From Chromatium weissei (GTDB lineage: Bacteria > Pseudomonadota > Gammaproteobacteria > Chromatiales > Chromatiaceae), in contig NZ_NRRR01000001.1 in the NCBI RefSeq assembly GCF_016583765.1, positions 558,001 to 622,000 of the forward strand: DNA of 64,000 nucleotides, written 5' to 3'. Position 1 is the stretch's first letter. Each line of letters starts with the position of its first letter. The translations under genes were made by a program, and so were the position numbers. The notes under the pieces are model-generated. The model searched no databases. It was given only the letters and a program-made list of their open reading frames with translations, and was not told where the DNA came from. Shown piece by piece: positions 16,249-25,144 of this stretch.

Positions 16249-17211
16249 TCACGATAACAATGCCAACGCCTGTTCTCGACACGCAACGGCAGTGTCCTTC
16301 TCCAACGCCGTCACCCAGCGTTTTGGAATGGCTTCTAAACCGTAAAACGCGCCAGCAATCATGCCCAAAATCGCGCCGGTCGTATCGGCATCACCGCCAC
16401 GATTGACCACATCAATTAACGCCGCTTCAAAACTGTCGGTCGCAAACAGCGCCTGAAACACTGCTCGCAACGTTTCGACGATGTAACCGCCGGGATTTTC
16501 CATGCGTCGCCGATCAAAACGATACCGCTCATCACTCGCTACCAACGCCTCGGCAATTTTGTGTAAATCGTCACGAGTGCCGCCGCGCAGCCCCGTTTGT
16601 ACCATTTGAATCACCGCCAGCGTTCCGGCATCTGAAACCAAATTGTGATGTGTGACATGCGCTTGGGCACGATGCGCCGCAGCGATGGTTTCCATCTCCG
16701 CGCCCAACGTGTACAGCGCAATCGGCAGCGTGCGCATACACGCACCGTTGCCCGCGTCGTAATCGTGCAACGGCACGCTCGTCTCGCCGGTTTGACGATA
16801 ATGCCGAATGCCGCGCCGCACGGTGTTGCCGATGTCGACTGGCTTGGTGCGCATCCACTCGCTAAACGCTTCAGCCGCCGCGCCCGCATTCACGCCACCG
16901 CTGCGCAAAATGCTGCGACCGAGCGCCAAACTCATTTCGGTATCGTCAGTGACGCGCCCTTTGCGCAGCCGCAACCAGCCACCACCGATGATGTCGCGGT
17001 GTTCGCCGTACTGTTCGGTAATTTCACGCGGAGTTAAAAATTCGACGGTTGCACCGAGCGCATCGCCAATCGCTAAACCCAAATAGGCCGCAATGGCGCG
17101 GTCGTGCAAAAAATGATTGGTGGAGGAATCAACCGCTGGCGCGTCAGTCTTCAGCGCCAAAGCAAAGCGAATAGTCAATGCAGACCTCGCAGGACGGAGC
17201 GCGACAAACAT
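16249..17211 (-). CDS. draG: ADP-ribosyl-[dinitrogenase reductase] glycohydrolase DraG
   Basis: Removes ADP-ribose from the nitrogenase Fe protein (NifH), reactivating it after DraT-mediated shut-off by ammonium or darkness. The ORF allows 320 residues; homology to DraG begins at FLHDRAIAAYLGLAIGDALGATVEF, near residue 34. Family signatures are present: GRVTDDTEMSLALGRS with the metal-binding T-D-D, the DAGNGACMR segment, and NRGGDADTTGAI near the C-terminus with the second metal-ligand D-x-D-T. The ATG at 17211 overlaps the end of nifQ by 68 bp, so a later non-ATG start near residue 30 is possible. Last gene of the nifB operon. No draT is in the window. Confidence 0.92.
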   Translation of the reverse strand: MFVALRPARSALTIRFALALKTDAPAVDSSTNHFLHDRAIAAYLGLAIGDALGATVEFLTPREITEQYGEHRDIIGGGWLRLRKGRVTDDTEMSLALGRSILRSGGVNAGAAAEAFSEWMRTKPVDIGNTVRRGIRHYRQTGETSVPLHDYDAGNGACMRTLPIALYTLGAEMETIAAAHRAQAHVTHHNLVSDAGTLAVIQMVQTGLRGGTRDDLHKIAEALVASDERYRFDRRRMENPGGYIVETLRAVFQALFATDSFEAALIDVVNRGGDADTTGAILGMIAGAFYGLEAIPKRWVTALEKDTAVACREQALALLS

Positions 17212-17728
17212 TCACCGCTGCCGTCTCACACAACTGTTTGTAAAGAAACCGTTTCCATTTCATATCGCGGACATTGTGCGCTGCCAGTGCAGGAAAATTG
17301 CGCTGCATCAACGCTGTCAACTCGCCGCGATTCCACAGTCCGAGATCATGCCAAAGATGATCATTGGCCATGCAGCCCGCTGCAATCACCTGCGCCATCC
17401 AGAGTTCTGAAGGCGAGATGCCGACGCGATACGCCAACAGCAACGCAATCAACTCTTGACGTTCTTCGTGACGCGCCAGCGCCAGCGGCATTCCACCATC
17501 GCTGGCAGTCAACACATCCGGTGACACACCCGGAAAATGATAGGTCATCAACTGCCGAAAACTCTCCACTTCCAATCCCAGCCACGCGGGTAATGCACCA
17601 CCACCCGTCGCACGGGTGGCGATCATGCTGGCGAAGGCGCTGTCATTGCCCGCTCCAATTGCTCGCGCCATCAAACGCTCGAAAACGTGGCTGGCATCAT
17701 GCGTGTGGTTGCGAGCAAGAGCTGGCAT
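17144..17728 (-). CDS. nifQ: NifQ, molybdenum-processing nitrogenase protein
   Basis: NifQ is an iron-sulfur protein that delivers molybdenum for FeMo-cofactor assembly. The 194-residue product has the diagnostic C-terminal cysteine cluster C-x4-C-x2-C-x5-C (Cys175, 180, 183, 189). The body is helical, with the SPSELWMAQ-like ISPSELWMAQVIAAGC and NDHLWHDLGL segments seen in the family. The ATG at 17728 follows the stop of the upstream ferredoxin by three bases; a TTG directly before it is less likely. It lies in the nifB operon between the FeSII-like ferredoxin and draG. The draG reading frame starts inside its 3' end, over the Cys cluster. Confidence 0.93.
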   Translation of the reverse strand: MPALARNHTHDASHVFERLMARAIGAGNDSAFASMIATRATGGGALPAWLGLEVESFRQLMTYHFPGVSPDVLTASDGGMPLALARHEERQELIALLLAYRVGISPSELWMAQVIAAGCMANDHLWHDLGLWNRGELTALMQRNFPALAAHNVRDMKWKRFLYKQLCETAAVNVCRAPSCEVCIDYSLCFGAED

Positions 17729-17731
17729 CAA

Positions 17732-18082
17732 TCAATACTCCACCAAAATATCTTCATCACGAACAATCATCTGACACGCCAACCGCCATTCGCTGGGCAG
17801 ATCATCAAGCATGAGCTGATCAATCTGATCTTTGGACAGCTTGCCGAGCTGACGCAGTACGGTTTGCTCTTTCTCTGTCAAGTGATAACCCATGCGCTGC
17901 GTCTTTTTGTCAATGCTGGTCACGCGCACCACGCAATGCCCGCACTCACCATCTTGGCAATCGTGATTCACTGGAATCTTGTGCTCTTTCGCCAACTTGA
18001 GCAGCGTTTCAGTGTGGCTGCCCGCCACCGCGTAAACCGTTTTGTCTTTGTGTTCGGGATTAGAAAAGGTCACAAGTGCCAT
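17732..18082 (-). CDS. [2Fe-2S] ferredoxin, FeSII/Shethna-like
   Basis: A 116-residue [2Fe-2S] ferredoxin with ligands Cys42, Cys47, Cys50 (C-x4-C-x2-C) and Cys103 in RLACQ. A long insert between the third and fourth cysteines contains LTEKEQTVLRQLGKLS, and the protein ends with IVRDEDILVEY. To my recollection these are traits of the Azotobacter FeSII (Shethna) protein, which binds nitrogenase under oxygen stress and gives conformational protection. Start chosen at ATG 18082, with GGAG nine bases upstream; a longer frame to 18118 lacks support. Position between nifQ and another ferredoxin in a nif operon supports the role; the protection function is inferred. Confidence 0.8.
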   Translation of the reverse strand: MALVTFSNPEHKDKTVYAVAGSHTETLLKLAKEHKIPVNHDCQDGECGHCVVRVTSIDKKTQRMGYHLTEKEQTVLRQLGKLSKDQIDQLMLDDLPSEWRLACQMIVRDEDILVEY

Positions 18083-18096
18083 CGTTTGAAGCTCCG

Positions 18097-18402
<306 letters not shown>

Positions 18403-18409
18403 TTAAGTG

Positions 18410-18452
18410 GTCAGTTTTCAGTTGGCAGTCAGTTTCAGTTCACTGATAACTC
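18410..18452. repeat. Dispersed intergenic repeat, copy 1
   Basis: A short CAGT-rich sequence between the flavo-diiron gene and the next ferredoxin. Its first 20 bases, 18410-18429, beginning GTCAGTTTTCAG, recur exactly at 63170-63189 between murC and murG. It is made of variants of TCAGTT/CAGTT words and contains partly complementary segments (CAGTTCACTG). Function unknown. Confidence 0.75.
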
Positions 18453-18457
18453 ACCGT

Positions 18458-19726
18458 TTACCCCAAATCCGCAAAATCAATCACGCGCCCGCGTTCACCG
18501 TTGACCAATGCGGCTGCCAACGCTCGCCCAAACTCCTGACATGCCAGCAATTCCGCCTCGGTCGGTGTCAATTTGATGCGCAGCCCGGCGACCGGAACCC
18601 GCAGTTTTAAGCCGCGCAGTCGATCTTCAATCATGCGCACCGCTTCGCCCGTCCAACCGTAAGAACCAAATGCCGCGCCGAGTTTTCCTTTCAAATCAAT
18701 CACTGCCAGCGATGACAGCAAATCCCAAATCGGTTTCACCGCATCGCCATTGATCGTCGGCGAGCCAAACACCAGCGCATTCGCTGTTTCAATCAAATCG
18801 ACAAAGGGCGCGATTTCGCCACCTTCCAAGTCGTACAGCGACACCTGCACATTTGAGTTTTCTTCCACGCCAATTTGAATCGCCTCCGCCATTTGCGCGG
18901 TATTGCCGTAGCAACTCATGTAAAAAATGATGAGTGACGGCGCGGCGTTGTCGATGCGCTCCGCCAAACTGTCGCTGGATAACTCGCGGTAACGCGCCAG
19001 CGCCCGTCGCGGTCGATCGCGCAAAATCGGCCCGTGTGTCGGCGCAATCAGCTTCAGCGGCAACGGTTCAATCAGCGCCAGCGCACTCATCACGTGCGTT
19101 TTGAACGGACGCATGATGTGCGCGTAGTAATAATCAAAGGCGAAACGAAAATCGCCGCAGCGATCATTGAACAGACGACGGTCGCAGTGATGACAACCAA
19201 ACACATCACCAGAAAAAAGAATTGCATCTTCAACAAGATAGGTGCATTGCGTGTCCGGCCAATGCAGAAATGGCGTGTGCAAAAAACGCAGCGTACGACT
19301 GCCGAGCGACACCGTGTCGCCCGTAGCAACCGTTTGATATTCCAGCGTTTGTGCGTCGTCAGCGGGTTTCAACAGTGCTTTCAGCATCGCCGGAGCGCGA
19401 TTAGAAATGTACAGCCGCGCTTGCGGCGCTCGGCGCATCAGCTCCGGCAACGCGCCGCTGTGATCCGGTTCCAAATGATTGAGCACAATCACGCGAATCT
19501 CGGCGTAATCGGCGACCGACTCCAGCCGTGTAAAAAATTCATCAGCAAATTCAGCTTTCACCGTGTCAATCACGGCGACACCGTCACTGCCGCGCACCAA
19601 ATAAGCGTTGTAAGTCGTGCCATTCGCAGTGCGTAAAATGATGTCGAAACTGCGCAGCGTCGGATCAAATGCGCCGATCCAATGCACGTCGGGCAGAATT
19701 TCCACTGCGTCGTTGACGGCATTCAT
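18458..19726 (-). CDS. Flavo-diiron protein (A-type flavoprotein, FprA/Rd:O2 oxidoreductase family)
   Basis: The 422-residue protein has an N-terminal metallo-beta-lactamase-like diiron domain (about 1-255) and a C-terminal FMN-binding flavodoxin domain (about 265-410, phosphate loop MSCYGNTAQM). All expected iron ligands are visible: His84, Glu86, Asp88, His89 (NHLEPDHSG), His155, Asp174 and His231 (PTHGPI). Such proteins reduce O2 to water or NO to N2O in the cytoplasm. Its start overlaps the upstream ferredoxin stop by four bases (ATGA), so the ferredoxin is a likely electron donor. In a nif operon, an oxygen-scavenging role is the natural inference. No rubredoxin domain is fused. Confidence 0.92.
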   Translation of the reverse strand: MNAVNDAVEILPDVHWIGAFDPTLRSFDIILRTANGTTYNAYLVRGSDGVAVIDTVKAEFADEFFTRLESVADYAEIRVIVLNHLEPDHSGALPELMRRAPQARLYISNRAPAMLKALLKPADDAQTLEYQTVATGDTVSLGSRTLRFLHTPFLHWPDTQCTYLVEDAILFSGDVFGCHHCDRRLFNDRCGDFRFAFDYYYAHIMRPFKTHVMSALALIEPLPLKLIAPTHGPILRDRPRRALARYRELSSDSLAERIDNAAPSLIIFYMSCYGNTAQMAEAIQIGVEENSNVQVSLYDLEGGEIAPFVDLIETANALVFGSPTINGDAVKPIWDLLSSLAVIDLKGKLGAAFGSYGWTGEAVRMIEDRLRGLKLRVPVAGLRIKLTPTEAELLACQEFGRALAAALVNGERGRVIDFADLG

Positions 19727-20001
19727 ACCGGCGGCGACTCGGTGACAATCAGCGTCGGGCGCGGTGGCGCGATGCCGGTGAGCGAGCCGGGCGGATTCAC
19801 CGGCAGGCCGTCGCTATTGAGAATTGCACCTTCAATTGGGCAAATGCTGGCGCATTGCGGATCAGCAAAATCACCCGCGCATTCGGTGCATTTGCTCGCG
19901 TTAATTAAAAAATGCGGTTTCGCCGCGACAATGGCGTGACTGGGGCACAGCGGTTCACACGCCCAGCAATTCACACAGCTTTCAATAATGCGTAGTGCCA
20001 T
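19723..20001 (-). CDS. fdxN: 2[4Fe-4S] ferredoxin, FdxN-like
   Basis: A 92-residue bacterial-type ferredoxin. Cluster I is C-x2-C-x2-C-x3-CP (CVNCWACEPLCP); cluster II is C-x2-C-x8-C-x3-CP, with the long x8 insert typical of ferredoxins placed next to nifB (FdxN type). It likely feeds low-potential electrons to NifB or nitrogenase. It lies 18 bp after nifB and overlaps the flavo-diiron gene by ATGA. The Pro/Thr-rich C-terminal tail (about residues 66-92) is unlikely to bind a cluster. Symbol assigned by type and position. Confidence 0.87.
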   Translation of the reverse strand: MALRIIESCVNCWACEPLCPSHAIVAAKPHFLINASKCTECAGDFADPQCASICPIEGAILNSDGLPVNPPGSLTGIAPPRPTLIVTESPPV

Positions 20002-20019
20002 TGATTTCAGCTTCCCAAT

Positions 20020-21546
20020 TCACGCGGTTAAGCGTTGCGTTTCAATACGGGATTGCTTGAAATAATTCGCCGCAATCAATTCTTGATACACCGCCGCAAT
20101 TGCATCTTCAATACGCTCCAAGGCGTGTTCACTATTCGGAATAATTCCGGCAGCTTCCAATTGTCCCCACGGCTCAAAACCGATTTTGGTACAGAGCACG
20201 ACTTCACAGCCGTCCAATACGCGAATGGTTTTGTGTAATCGGGTGTCACCGTCTTCGCAGTGGGCGCTGCCGTGACAATAACGTCCCGTCGTGCGCGCTC
20301 CGACCAGACGCACGCCGCGCACCGAGGCTTCATAAATCAGAAATTCGTTGGCTTCACCGAAATGCTGATTGACCAAACCGCCGCCACCGCTCGCCACCGC
20401 CATCAATATCGGACGTGTTGGCGGAGTTGGTGTTTTGGTTCCGGCAGTCGTCAGTGGCAACGAAACCAGCATTTCAGCAGAACGTGGCGCGGAAACTGTG
20501 GCTGGCGCAGCGCGTTTCGCCTCAATTGCGGCGTGAACTTCGGCGCGATGCACCATCGCCGCAGCGTAATCGACTTCCAGATGTTCAATTTTATCGAGCG
20601 TGAATTCTTGACCGCGATCTTCACCGAGCATTCCCACCGCATCGGCGCGACATTGACGGCAGTGACGCATCATTCGCATATCACCGGCGCAGGCATCTTG
20701 CAGCGTTTGCAATTCTTCCGAAGTGGGGCCGCGCTGCCCAGTGAGACCGTAAAAGGTGCCGTGTTCCGCCTCGGCAATCAGCGGCATCACGTTGTGCAAA
20801 AACGCGCCCTTGGCTTTCACGATTCGACTTACTTCTGGCAAATGCGCGTCATTGATGCCGGGAATCAGCACCGAATTGACCTTCACCAACACGCCTCGCG
20901 CCACCAGCATTTCCAAGCCTTTTTGCTGCTGCGCAATCAGAATTTCTGCCGCTTGACGACCTTTAATGCGACGGTTGTTCCAGAAAATCCAAGGGTAAAT
21001 TTTCGCGCCGATGTCGGGATCAACGCAGTTAATCGTGATGGTGACGTGCTCGATGTTGTGCTGGCATAACTCATCGACAGCCGCTGGCAGCGCCAGCCCG
21101 TTCGTCGACACGCACAGTTTAATATCCGGTGCTTTTTCAGAGAGTTGGCGAAAAGTCTCGAAGGTGCGCGCCGAATTTGCCAGCGGATCACCGGGACCGG
21201 CAATGCCGAGCACGGTCATCTGTGGAATGGCCGCCGCAACTGCCAGCACCTTTTTAACCGCTTGATTGGGCGTTAGAACTTCGGAGACCACGCCGGGGCG
21301 TGATTCATTGGAACAATCGTATTTGCGATTGCAGTAGTGACACTGAATGTTGCAGGCGGGCGCAACAGCAACGTGCATTCGAGCGTAATGATGATGCGCA
21401 TCTTCAGAAAAACAGGGGTGATTATTGACCTTTGCGCGAATCGCATCCGGCAATTGCGCAACGGCATCGCTGCTACTGCCGCAACTGCTCGCCGCACAAC
21501 CGCCGCGCTGCGCATTTCCGTGTTTATTCCATGCCGTTACCGTCAT
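20020..21546 (-). CDS. nifB: NifB, FeMo-cofactor biosynthesis radical SAM enzyme
   Basis: NifB fuses two [4Fe-4S] units and inserts the central carbide to make NifB-co, the core of all nitrogenase cofactors. The 508-residue product has the radical SAM motif C-x3-C-x2-C (Cys65, Cys69, Cys72), further conserved cysteines (for example in KYDCSNESRPGV) and the GIAGPGDPLAN segment. A C-terminal NifX/NafY-like domain begins around residue 385 (MAVASGGGGLVNQHFGEA). The ATG at 21546 is chosen because GGAGG lies five bases upstream and the sigma-54 promoter ends about 50 bp before it; a longer frame to 21615 would start inside that promoter. First gene of the operon running to draG. Confidence 0.97.
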   Translation of the reverse strand: MTVTAWNKHGNAQRGGCAASSCGSSSDAVAQLPDAIRAKVNNHPCFSEDAHHHYARMHVAVAPACNIQCHYCNRKYDCSNESRPGVVSEVLTPNQAVKKVLAVAAAIPQMTVLGIAGPGDPLANSARTFETFRQLSEKAPDIKLCVSTNGLALPAAVDELCQHNIEHVTITINCVDPDIGAKIYPWIFWNNRRIKGRQAAEILIAQQQKGLEMLVARGVLVKVNSVLIPGINDAHLPEVSRIVKAKGAFLHNVMPLIAEAEHGTFYGLTGQRGPTSEELQTLQDACAGDMRMMRHCRQCRADAVGMLGEDRGQEFTLDKIEHLEVDYAAAMVHRAEVHAAIEAKRAAPATVSAPRSAEMLVSLPLTTAGTKTPTPPTRPILMAVASGGGGLVNQHFGEANEFLIYEASVRGVRLVGARTTGRYCHGSAHCEDGDTRLHKTIRVLDGCEVVLCTKIGFEPWGQLEAAGIIPNSEHALERIEDAIAAVYQELIAANYFKQSRIETQRLTA

Positions 21547-21605
21547 CACCGCCTCCATCAATGCAAAGCAGCCGCTTTGCTGAATCTGAAATCTTGAGGC
21601 GGAAT

Positions 21606-21621
21606 AAGCAAACATCGTGCC
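21606..21621 (-). promoter_or_regulatory. Sigma-54 promoter of the nifB operon
   Basis: On the minus strand the sequence is GGCACG-N4-TTGCT, with exactly ten bases between the GG and GC doublets, matching the -24/-12 consensus. Transcription should begin near 21597, about 50 bp upstream of the chosen nifB start. Confidence 0.88.
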
Positions 21622-21684
21622 TGCAATGTGCAGGCATTTAACTGATTGTTAAAACTTGAATTTATGCTTGAGCAACGGCGAAAT

Positions 21685-21700
21685 TGTGAGAATCGTGACA
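21685..21700 (-). promoter_or_regulatory. NifA upstream activator site, proximal
   Basis: A perfect TGT-N10-ACA site, about 95 bp upstream of the predicted nifB transcription start. It is one of two copies whose starts are 24 bp apart. Confidence 0.78.
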
Positions 21701-21708
21701 GATGCGCA

Positions 21709-21724
21709 TGTGCGAATTAAGACA
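21709..21724 (-). promoter_or_regulatory. NifA upstream activator site, distal
   Basis: A second perfect TGT-N10-ACA site, centred about 119 bp upstream of the predicted start and 24 bp from the first. Spacing and distance suit NifA binding with DNA looping to sigma-54 RNA polymerase. Its edge lies six bases from the stop of the next gene upstream. Confidence 0.78.
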
Positions 21725-21729
21725 GCGTT

Positions 21730-23556
21730 CTATTGACTAACCGCCGCAATCATCTGCTCGGCGGCGCTCGAATTGCCCGCCTGAGCCAAATGACGGGCAA
21801 TAAAAACAAAGGCTTCGGCGCGTTCTATTGCATCAGTCAACGCTTCAGCTTGCGCAATTGCGGTATTAAAATCGCCTTGCGCCAATACCGTATCATTCTG
21901 TTTTGCTCGGCTGTGCGCAATAACCGCCAGCGCCATGATGCGCTGAATAGATGAAGCAGCATTAGGTGTTGCATTCAATAATGCACTCGCACTTTTAATA
22001 TCGCCGATTGCTGCCAATTGCTGCGCTAAAACTGCCTGCGCTGTGGTTTGTACACTTGATTCTTGAATGCGATTCACCGCAGCAGTTGCCTTATCAAATA
22101 ACGCCGAACCTGCTTTTGCTTGCGCTGCTCGCGTCAATTCCTGTGCAACCGTGCTGAATAATTCAACCTGCGCTAATGGACTGCTTGCAGTGCGATTGGT
22201 TGCTGCATTTGCTAATTTGAAATAATCCTTTTGTGCGACCAGTGCAGTATTCGTATAGGCGGCGCGTCCTAAACTGGCATAAGCCATTGCTTGCTCGTGC
22301 ATTGTCGCAATTGAATCAGCAATACGATTGGCACGTTTCCATTGCGTTTGCGCACTGTCCATTTCATTGCGTTGTGCATATTGAAGTGCCAGCTCGGCGC
22401 GTAATCTCACGGCATCGCGTAATAATTGATCATTTGGTAATGGTGTCGAATTTTCAGTTTTCTCATTGAGACGCAGCGTGACACGATCCAATAATTTCGC
22501 AGCAGTATTGAGATCGCCATTATCGAAGCGATAAAATGCCAAATGCGTTAATACGCGTGGATCGCTGTTCGTTGTTGAATCATTCGCTTTCGTATTGCTG
22601 TGCATTGCGGATGCCGGTGGAATGGTGACGGCAAGTGTTGATGATTGTGTATTCGCATTGGCGGGTAAATTACCCAATTCATTCGGTAATAATGCGGCGC
22701 TGCCACCAGCACCACCCATTGCATCGAGCGACATTCCCGCGCCAGCTTCGCCGGAAGGTGCGCCGATGTTGACGGATAAGCCCGGCGGCGGAGTGATGGT
22801 GATTTGCGTTTTGCTCGCGCCAGCTGCTCCGGTCTGACTGGGTTGACCATTGGCGGCTGTTCCATTCGTAGCAGCCGTTTCCGTGCTGGCAAGGTGTTGA
22901 TTCCACAGCACCCAGCCCGTCGCGCCGCCAGCAATCAACAATAAACTGATGACCGGAATGGAGACCTTGGGCGCGAGAAACGGACGCATTTTGCTGTAAA
23001 AATCAATGCCCAATTCAGCTTCGACTTTGCGGCGGGCAATTTTTCTTAGTTTTTCAACACGTTTGCGTTCGGCTTCACGACTTTCCTTGTCATCTGCAAC
23101 CTTCTGTTGCGCGGCGAGTGCTTGCCGTTCGCGCTCAATCGCGTCGCGCAATTCCTGATTGGGGCGTGGCGGTGGCGCAACATACGCATCCGCCACTACA
23201 CCGCATTGTTGACAGGTATCCGGTTGACCATCGCTGCTGTGTTCCTGCTCGTGACCGCAGGCTGGACAACGGTAGGTTTTTGCCACCAGCGTCAAAGTTG
23301 AACTGGTCATTGAATCAAGTCGACACACTAAACCGATGGCGGTCAATCGATTGAGCAATTCCTGTGCTGGCGCTTCGGCAAGTCCCTTCACCAGTACCAC
23401 TGATTGACCATCGACAATGCGTTGAAAGGTTTTCTCGAAAACAGCCGAATCACCGCGCATTAAGTTTTGTAAGCCCTTGCGCACGGCTTGTTCTGATTGC
23501 TCCGGAGCAATTCCGGTGGCGGAAATTTTGTATTCCGTTGACATAGATGTTGCCAT
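21730..23556 (-). CDS. Unrecognised protein: zinc ribbon, one membrane helix, helical-repeat tail
   Basis: I do not recognise this 608-residue protein as a named family. The N-terminus (about 1-90) looks like a small alpha/beta domain repeated in prokaryotic regulatory proteins. A zinc ribbon follows, C-x2-C and C-x2-C (YRCPACGHE about residue 95; CQQCGV about 115). Next comes a charged, probably coiled-coil stretch (130-180), one membrane helix (about 198-220), a Gly/Ala/Ser/Thr/Asn-rich linker (225-335), then TPR-like helical repeats to the end. The likely topology is cytoplasmic zinc ribbon and periplasmic repeats. It lies between the nifB promoter and gltD, same strand. The ATG at 23556 has no clear ribosome binding site; another lies four codons on. 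Confidence 0.7.
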   Translation of the reverse strand: MATSMSTEYKISATGIAPEQSEQAVRKGLQNLMRGDSAVFEKTFQRIVDGQSVVLVKGLAEAPAQELLNRLTAIGLVCRLDSMTSSTLTLVAKTYRCPACGHEQEHSSDGQPDTCQQCGVVADAYVAPPPRPNQELRDAIERERQALAAQQKVADDKESREAERKRVEKLRKIARRKVEAELGIDFYSKMRPFLAPKVSIPVISLLLIAGGATGWVLWNQHLASTETAATNGTAANGQPSQTGAAGASKTQITITPPPGLSVNIGAPSGEAGAGMSLDAMGGAGGSAALLPNELGNLPANANTQSSTLAVTIPPASAMHSNTKANDSTTNSDPRVLTHLAFYRFDNGDLNTAAKLLDRVTLRLNEKTENSTPLPNDQLLRDAVRLRAELALQYAQRNEMDSAQTQWKRANRIADSIATMHEQAMAYASLGRAAYTNTALVAQKDYFKLANAATNRTASSPLAQVELFSTVAQELTRAAQAKAGSALFDKATAAVNRIQESSVQTTAQAVLAQQLAAIGDIKSASALLNATPNAASSIQRIMALAVIAHSRAKQNDTVLAQGDFNTAIAQAEALTDAIERAEAFVFIARHLAQAGNSSAAEQMIAAVSQ

Positions 23557-23642
23557 TTATTCAATCAAAGTTATTGAATCGGTCAGGGTATTATTTCTGT
23601 CGTTGTATAAAAAGAGGTTGAATAAAAAATAGTTTTACAGTT

Positions 23643-23675
23643 AAAAAAAACCCCGATGTTCAATCGGGGTTTTTA
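23643..23675. terminator. Bidirectional intrinsic terminator after gltBD
   Basis: Stem CCCCGAT (23651-23657) with ATCGGGG (23663-23669), 5-nt loop, flanked by an A-run on the left and T-run on the right. It lies immediately after the gltD stop, upstream of the 608-residue gene on the minus strand, and ends the gltBD transcript. Confidence 0.88.
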
Positions 23676-23680
23676 TTATT

Positions 23681-25144
23681 TTAACGCGGCAAATTCGACC
23701 GTCCCATCAGCCACTCATCGACTGCTCGCGCACATTGCCGACCTTCACGAATTGCCCACACGACCAGCGATTGCCCGCGCCGCATGTCTCCGGCTGCAAA
23801 CACGCCCTCAACCGACGTGTGATAAGCGTTGGCTCCTTCGGTGTCGCCTTTCACATTGCCGCGAGCGTCCAATTCCAAACCGGCGGTATCGCGCAACTCG
23901 GCGAGCATTCCGTTGTGTACCGGATGCACAAAACCCATCGCCAGCAACACCAAATCGGCTTGCAACACACCGGCGCTGTTGGGCACGTCGCGCATTTGCC
24001 AGCGTCCGCTCGCGTCCTGTTGCCATTCCACCAGATGGTAATTCACACCGGTGACGCGCCCGTCGCTGCCAATGAAGCTGTCGGTGGCGATGTTCCACAT
24101 TCGCGTCGCGCCCTCTTCCTGAGAACTGGACGTGCGGAAGCGGTTTGGCCAATGCGGCCAGGTCAAGCCTTTGTTTTCCTTTTCGGGTGGGCGCGGCAAA
24201 ATTTCAATTTGCGTGACGGCAATCGCGCCGTGCCGATTGGACGTGCCGATGCAGTCGGAGCCGGTATCGCCGCCGCCGATGACGACGACGTGTTTGCCTT
24301 GGGCGCTGATGAAATCCGCCTCCGCCACCGGCGAACCCTGAACCCGTTTGCTGTTGCCGCGCAGAAAATCCATCGCAAAATGCACGCCGGTCAACTCGCG
24401 CCCCGGCACGGGCAAATCACGCGGCTGCTCAGAACCGCCCGCCAGCACCAGCGCGTCATATTCCGCTCGCAACTGGCTGACCGGAATTTTTACGCCGATG
24501 TGCGCATTGGTATGAAATTCAACGCCTTCGGTGCGCATCTGCGCCATTCGCCGATCAATCAGCCGTTTGTCTAACTTGAAATCGGGAATGCCATACCGCA
24601 GCAATCCGCCGATGCGATCCGCCTTTTCAAACAGCGAGACTTGATGCCCAGCGCGAGCGAGCTGCTGCGCGGTCGCCAAACCCGCTGGGCCGGAACCGAC
24701 GACGGCGACCCGTTTGCCCGTGCGGCGTTCCGGCACCTGCGGCGTGATCCAACCTTCTGCCCAAGCGCGGTCGATAATCGCGCATTCGATGGTTTTGATC
24801 GTCACCGGCTGATCGTCGATGTTCAACGTGCAGGACGCTTCGCACGGCGCGGGGCAAATCCGCCCGGTGAATTCGGGGAAATTGTTGGTGGAATGCAACA
24901 CTGCGAGTGCTGCCTGCCAATCGCCGCGATAAATCAAATCATTCCAATCGGGAATGATGTTGTTGACCGGACAACCCTGATGACAAAACGGAATGCCGCA
25001 ATCCATGCAGCGCGAGCCCTGCTGACGCACATCCGCCTCGGTCAACGGAATCACAAACTCTTGATAATTCACAACCCGAGCGCCGACCGGTTGATAGTTC
25101 CGGTCGCGGCGGTTGACTTCCATAAATCCGGTTGGCTTACCCAT
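23681..25144 (-). CDS. gltD: Glutamate synthase (NADPH) small subunit
   Basis: The beta subunit of GOGAT takes electrons from NADPH through FAD and passes them to GltB for glutamate formation. It has 487 residues. The N-terminal cysteine-rich domain binds two [4Fe-4S] clusters ([15 protein letters not shown] and [12 protein letters not shown]). The FAD site is [22 protein letters not shown] (about 145) and the NADPH site is [15 protein letters not shown] (about 285); C-terminal [17 protein letters not shown] closes the FAD fold. ATG 25144 is chosen over a TTG at 25153 because AGGAGG lies nine bases upstream. It overlaps the end of gltB by 8 bp. Confidence 0.97.
   Translation of the reverse strand: MGKPTGFMEVNRRDRNYQPVGARVVNYQEFVIPLTEADVRQQGSRCMDCGIPFCHQGCPVNNIIPDWNDLIYRGDWQAALAVLHSTNNFPEFTGRICPAPCEASCTLNIDDQPVTIKTIECAIIDRAWAEGWITPQVPERRTGKRVAVVGSGPAGLATAQQLARAGHQVSLFEKADRIGGLLRYGIPDFKLDKRLIDRRMAQMRTEGVEFHTNAHIGVKIPVSQLRAEYDALVLAGGSEQPRDLPVPGRELTGVHFAMDFLRGNSKRVQGSPVAEADFISAQGKHVVVIGGGDTGSDCIGTSNRHGAIAVTQIEILPRPPEKENKGLTWPHWPNRFRTSSSQEEGATRMWNIATDSFIGSDGRVTGVNYHLVEWQQDASGRWQMRDVPNSAGVLQADLVLLAMGFVHPVHNGMLAELRDTAGLELDARGNVKGDTEGANAYHTSVEGVFAAGDMRRGQSLVVWAIREGRQCARAVDEWLMGRSNLPR

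Noticed and set aside
17104..17814. A 236-residue plus-strand frame opposite nifQ
   Set aside because: Runs against nifQ, whose cysteine cluster and operon context are clear; low-complexity composition.
20031..20060. GTTTCAAT near the 3' end of nifB resembling the repeat's reverse complement
   Set aside because: The match stops after about eight bases and is within chance expectation.
20260..21069. A 269-residue open frame opposite nifB
   Set aside because: Antisense shadow of nifB with no motif and no plausible start signal.
21547..21615. An N-terminal extension of NifB by 23 residues
   Set aside because: It would start within the sigma-54 promoter and upstream of the predicted transcription start; the internal ATG has a perfect GGAGG.
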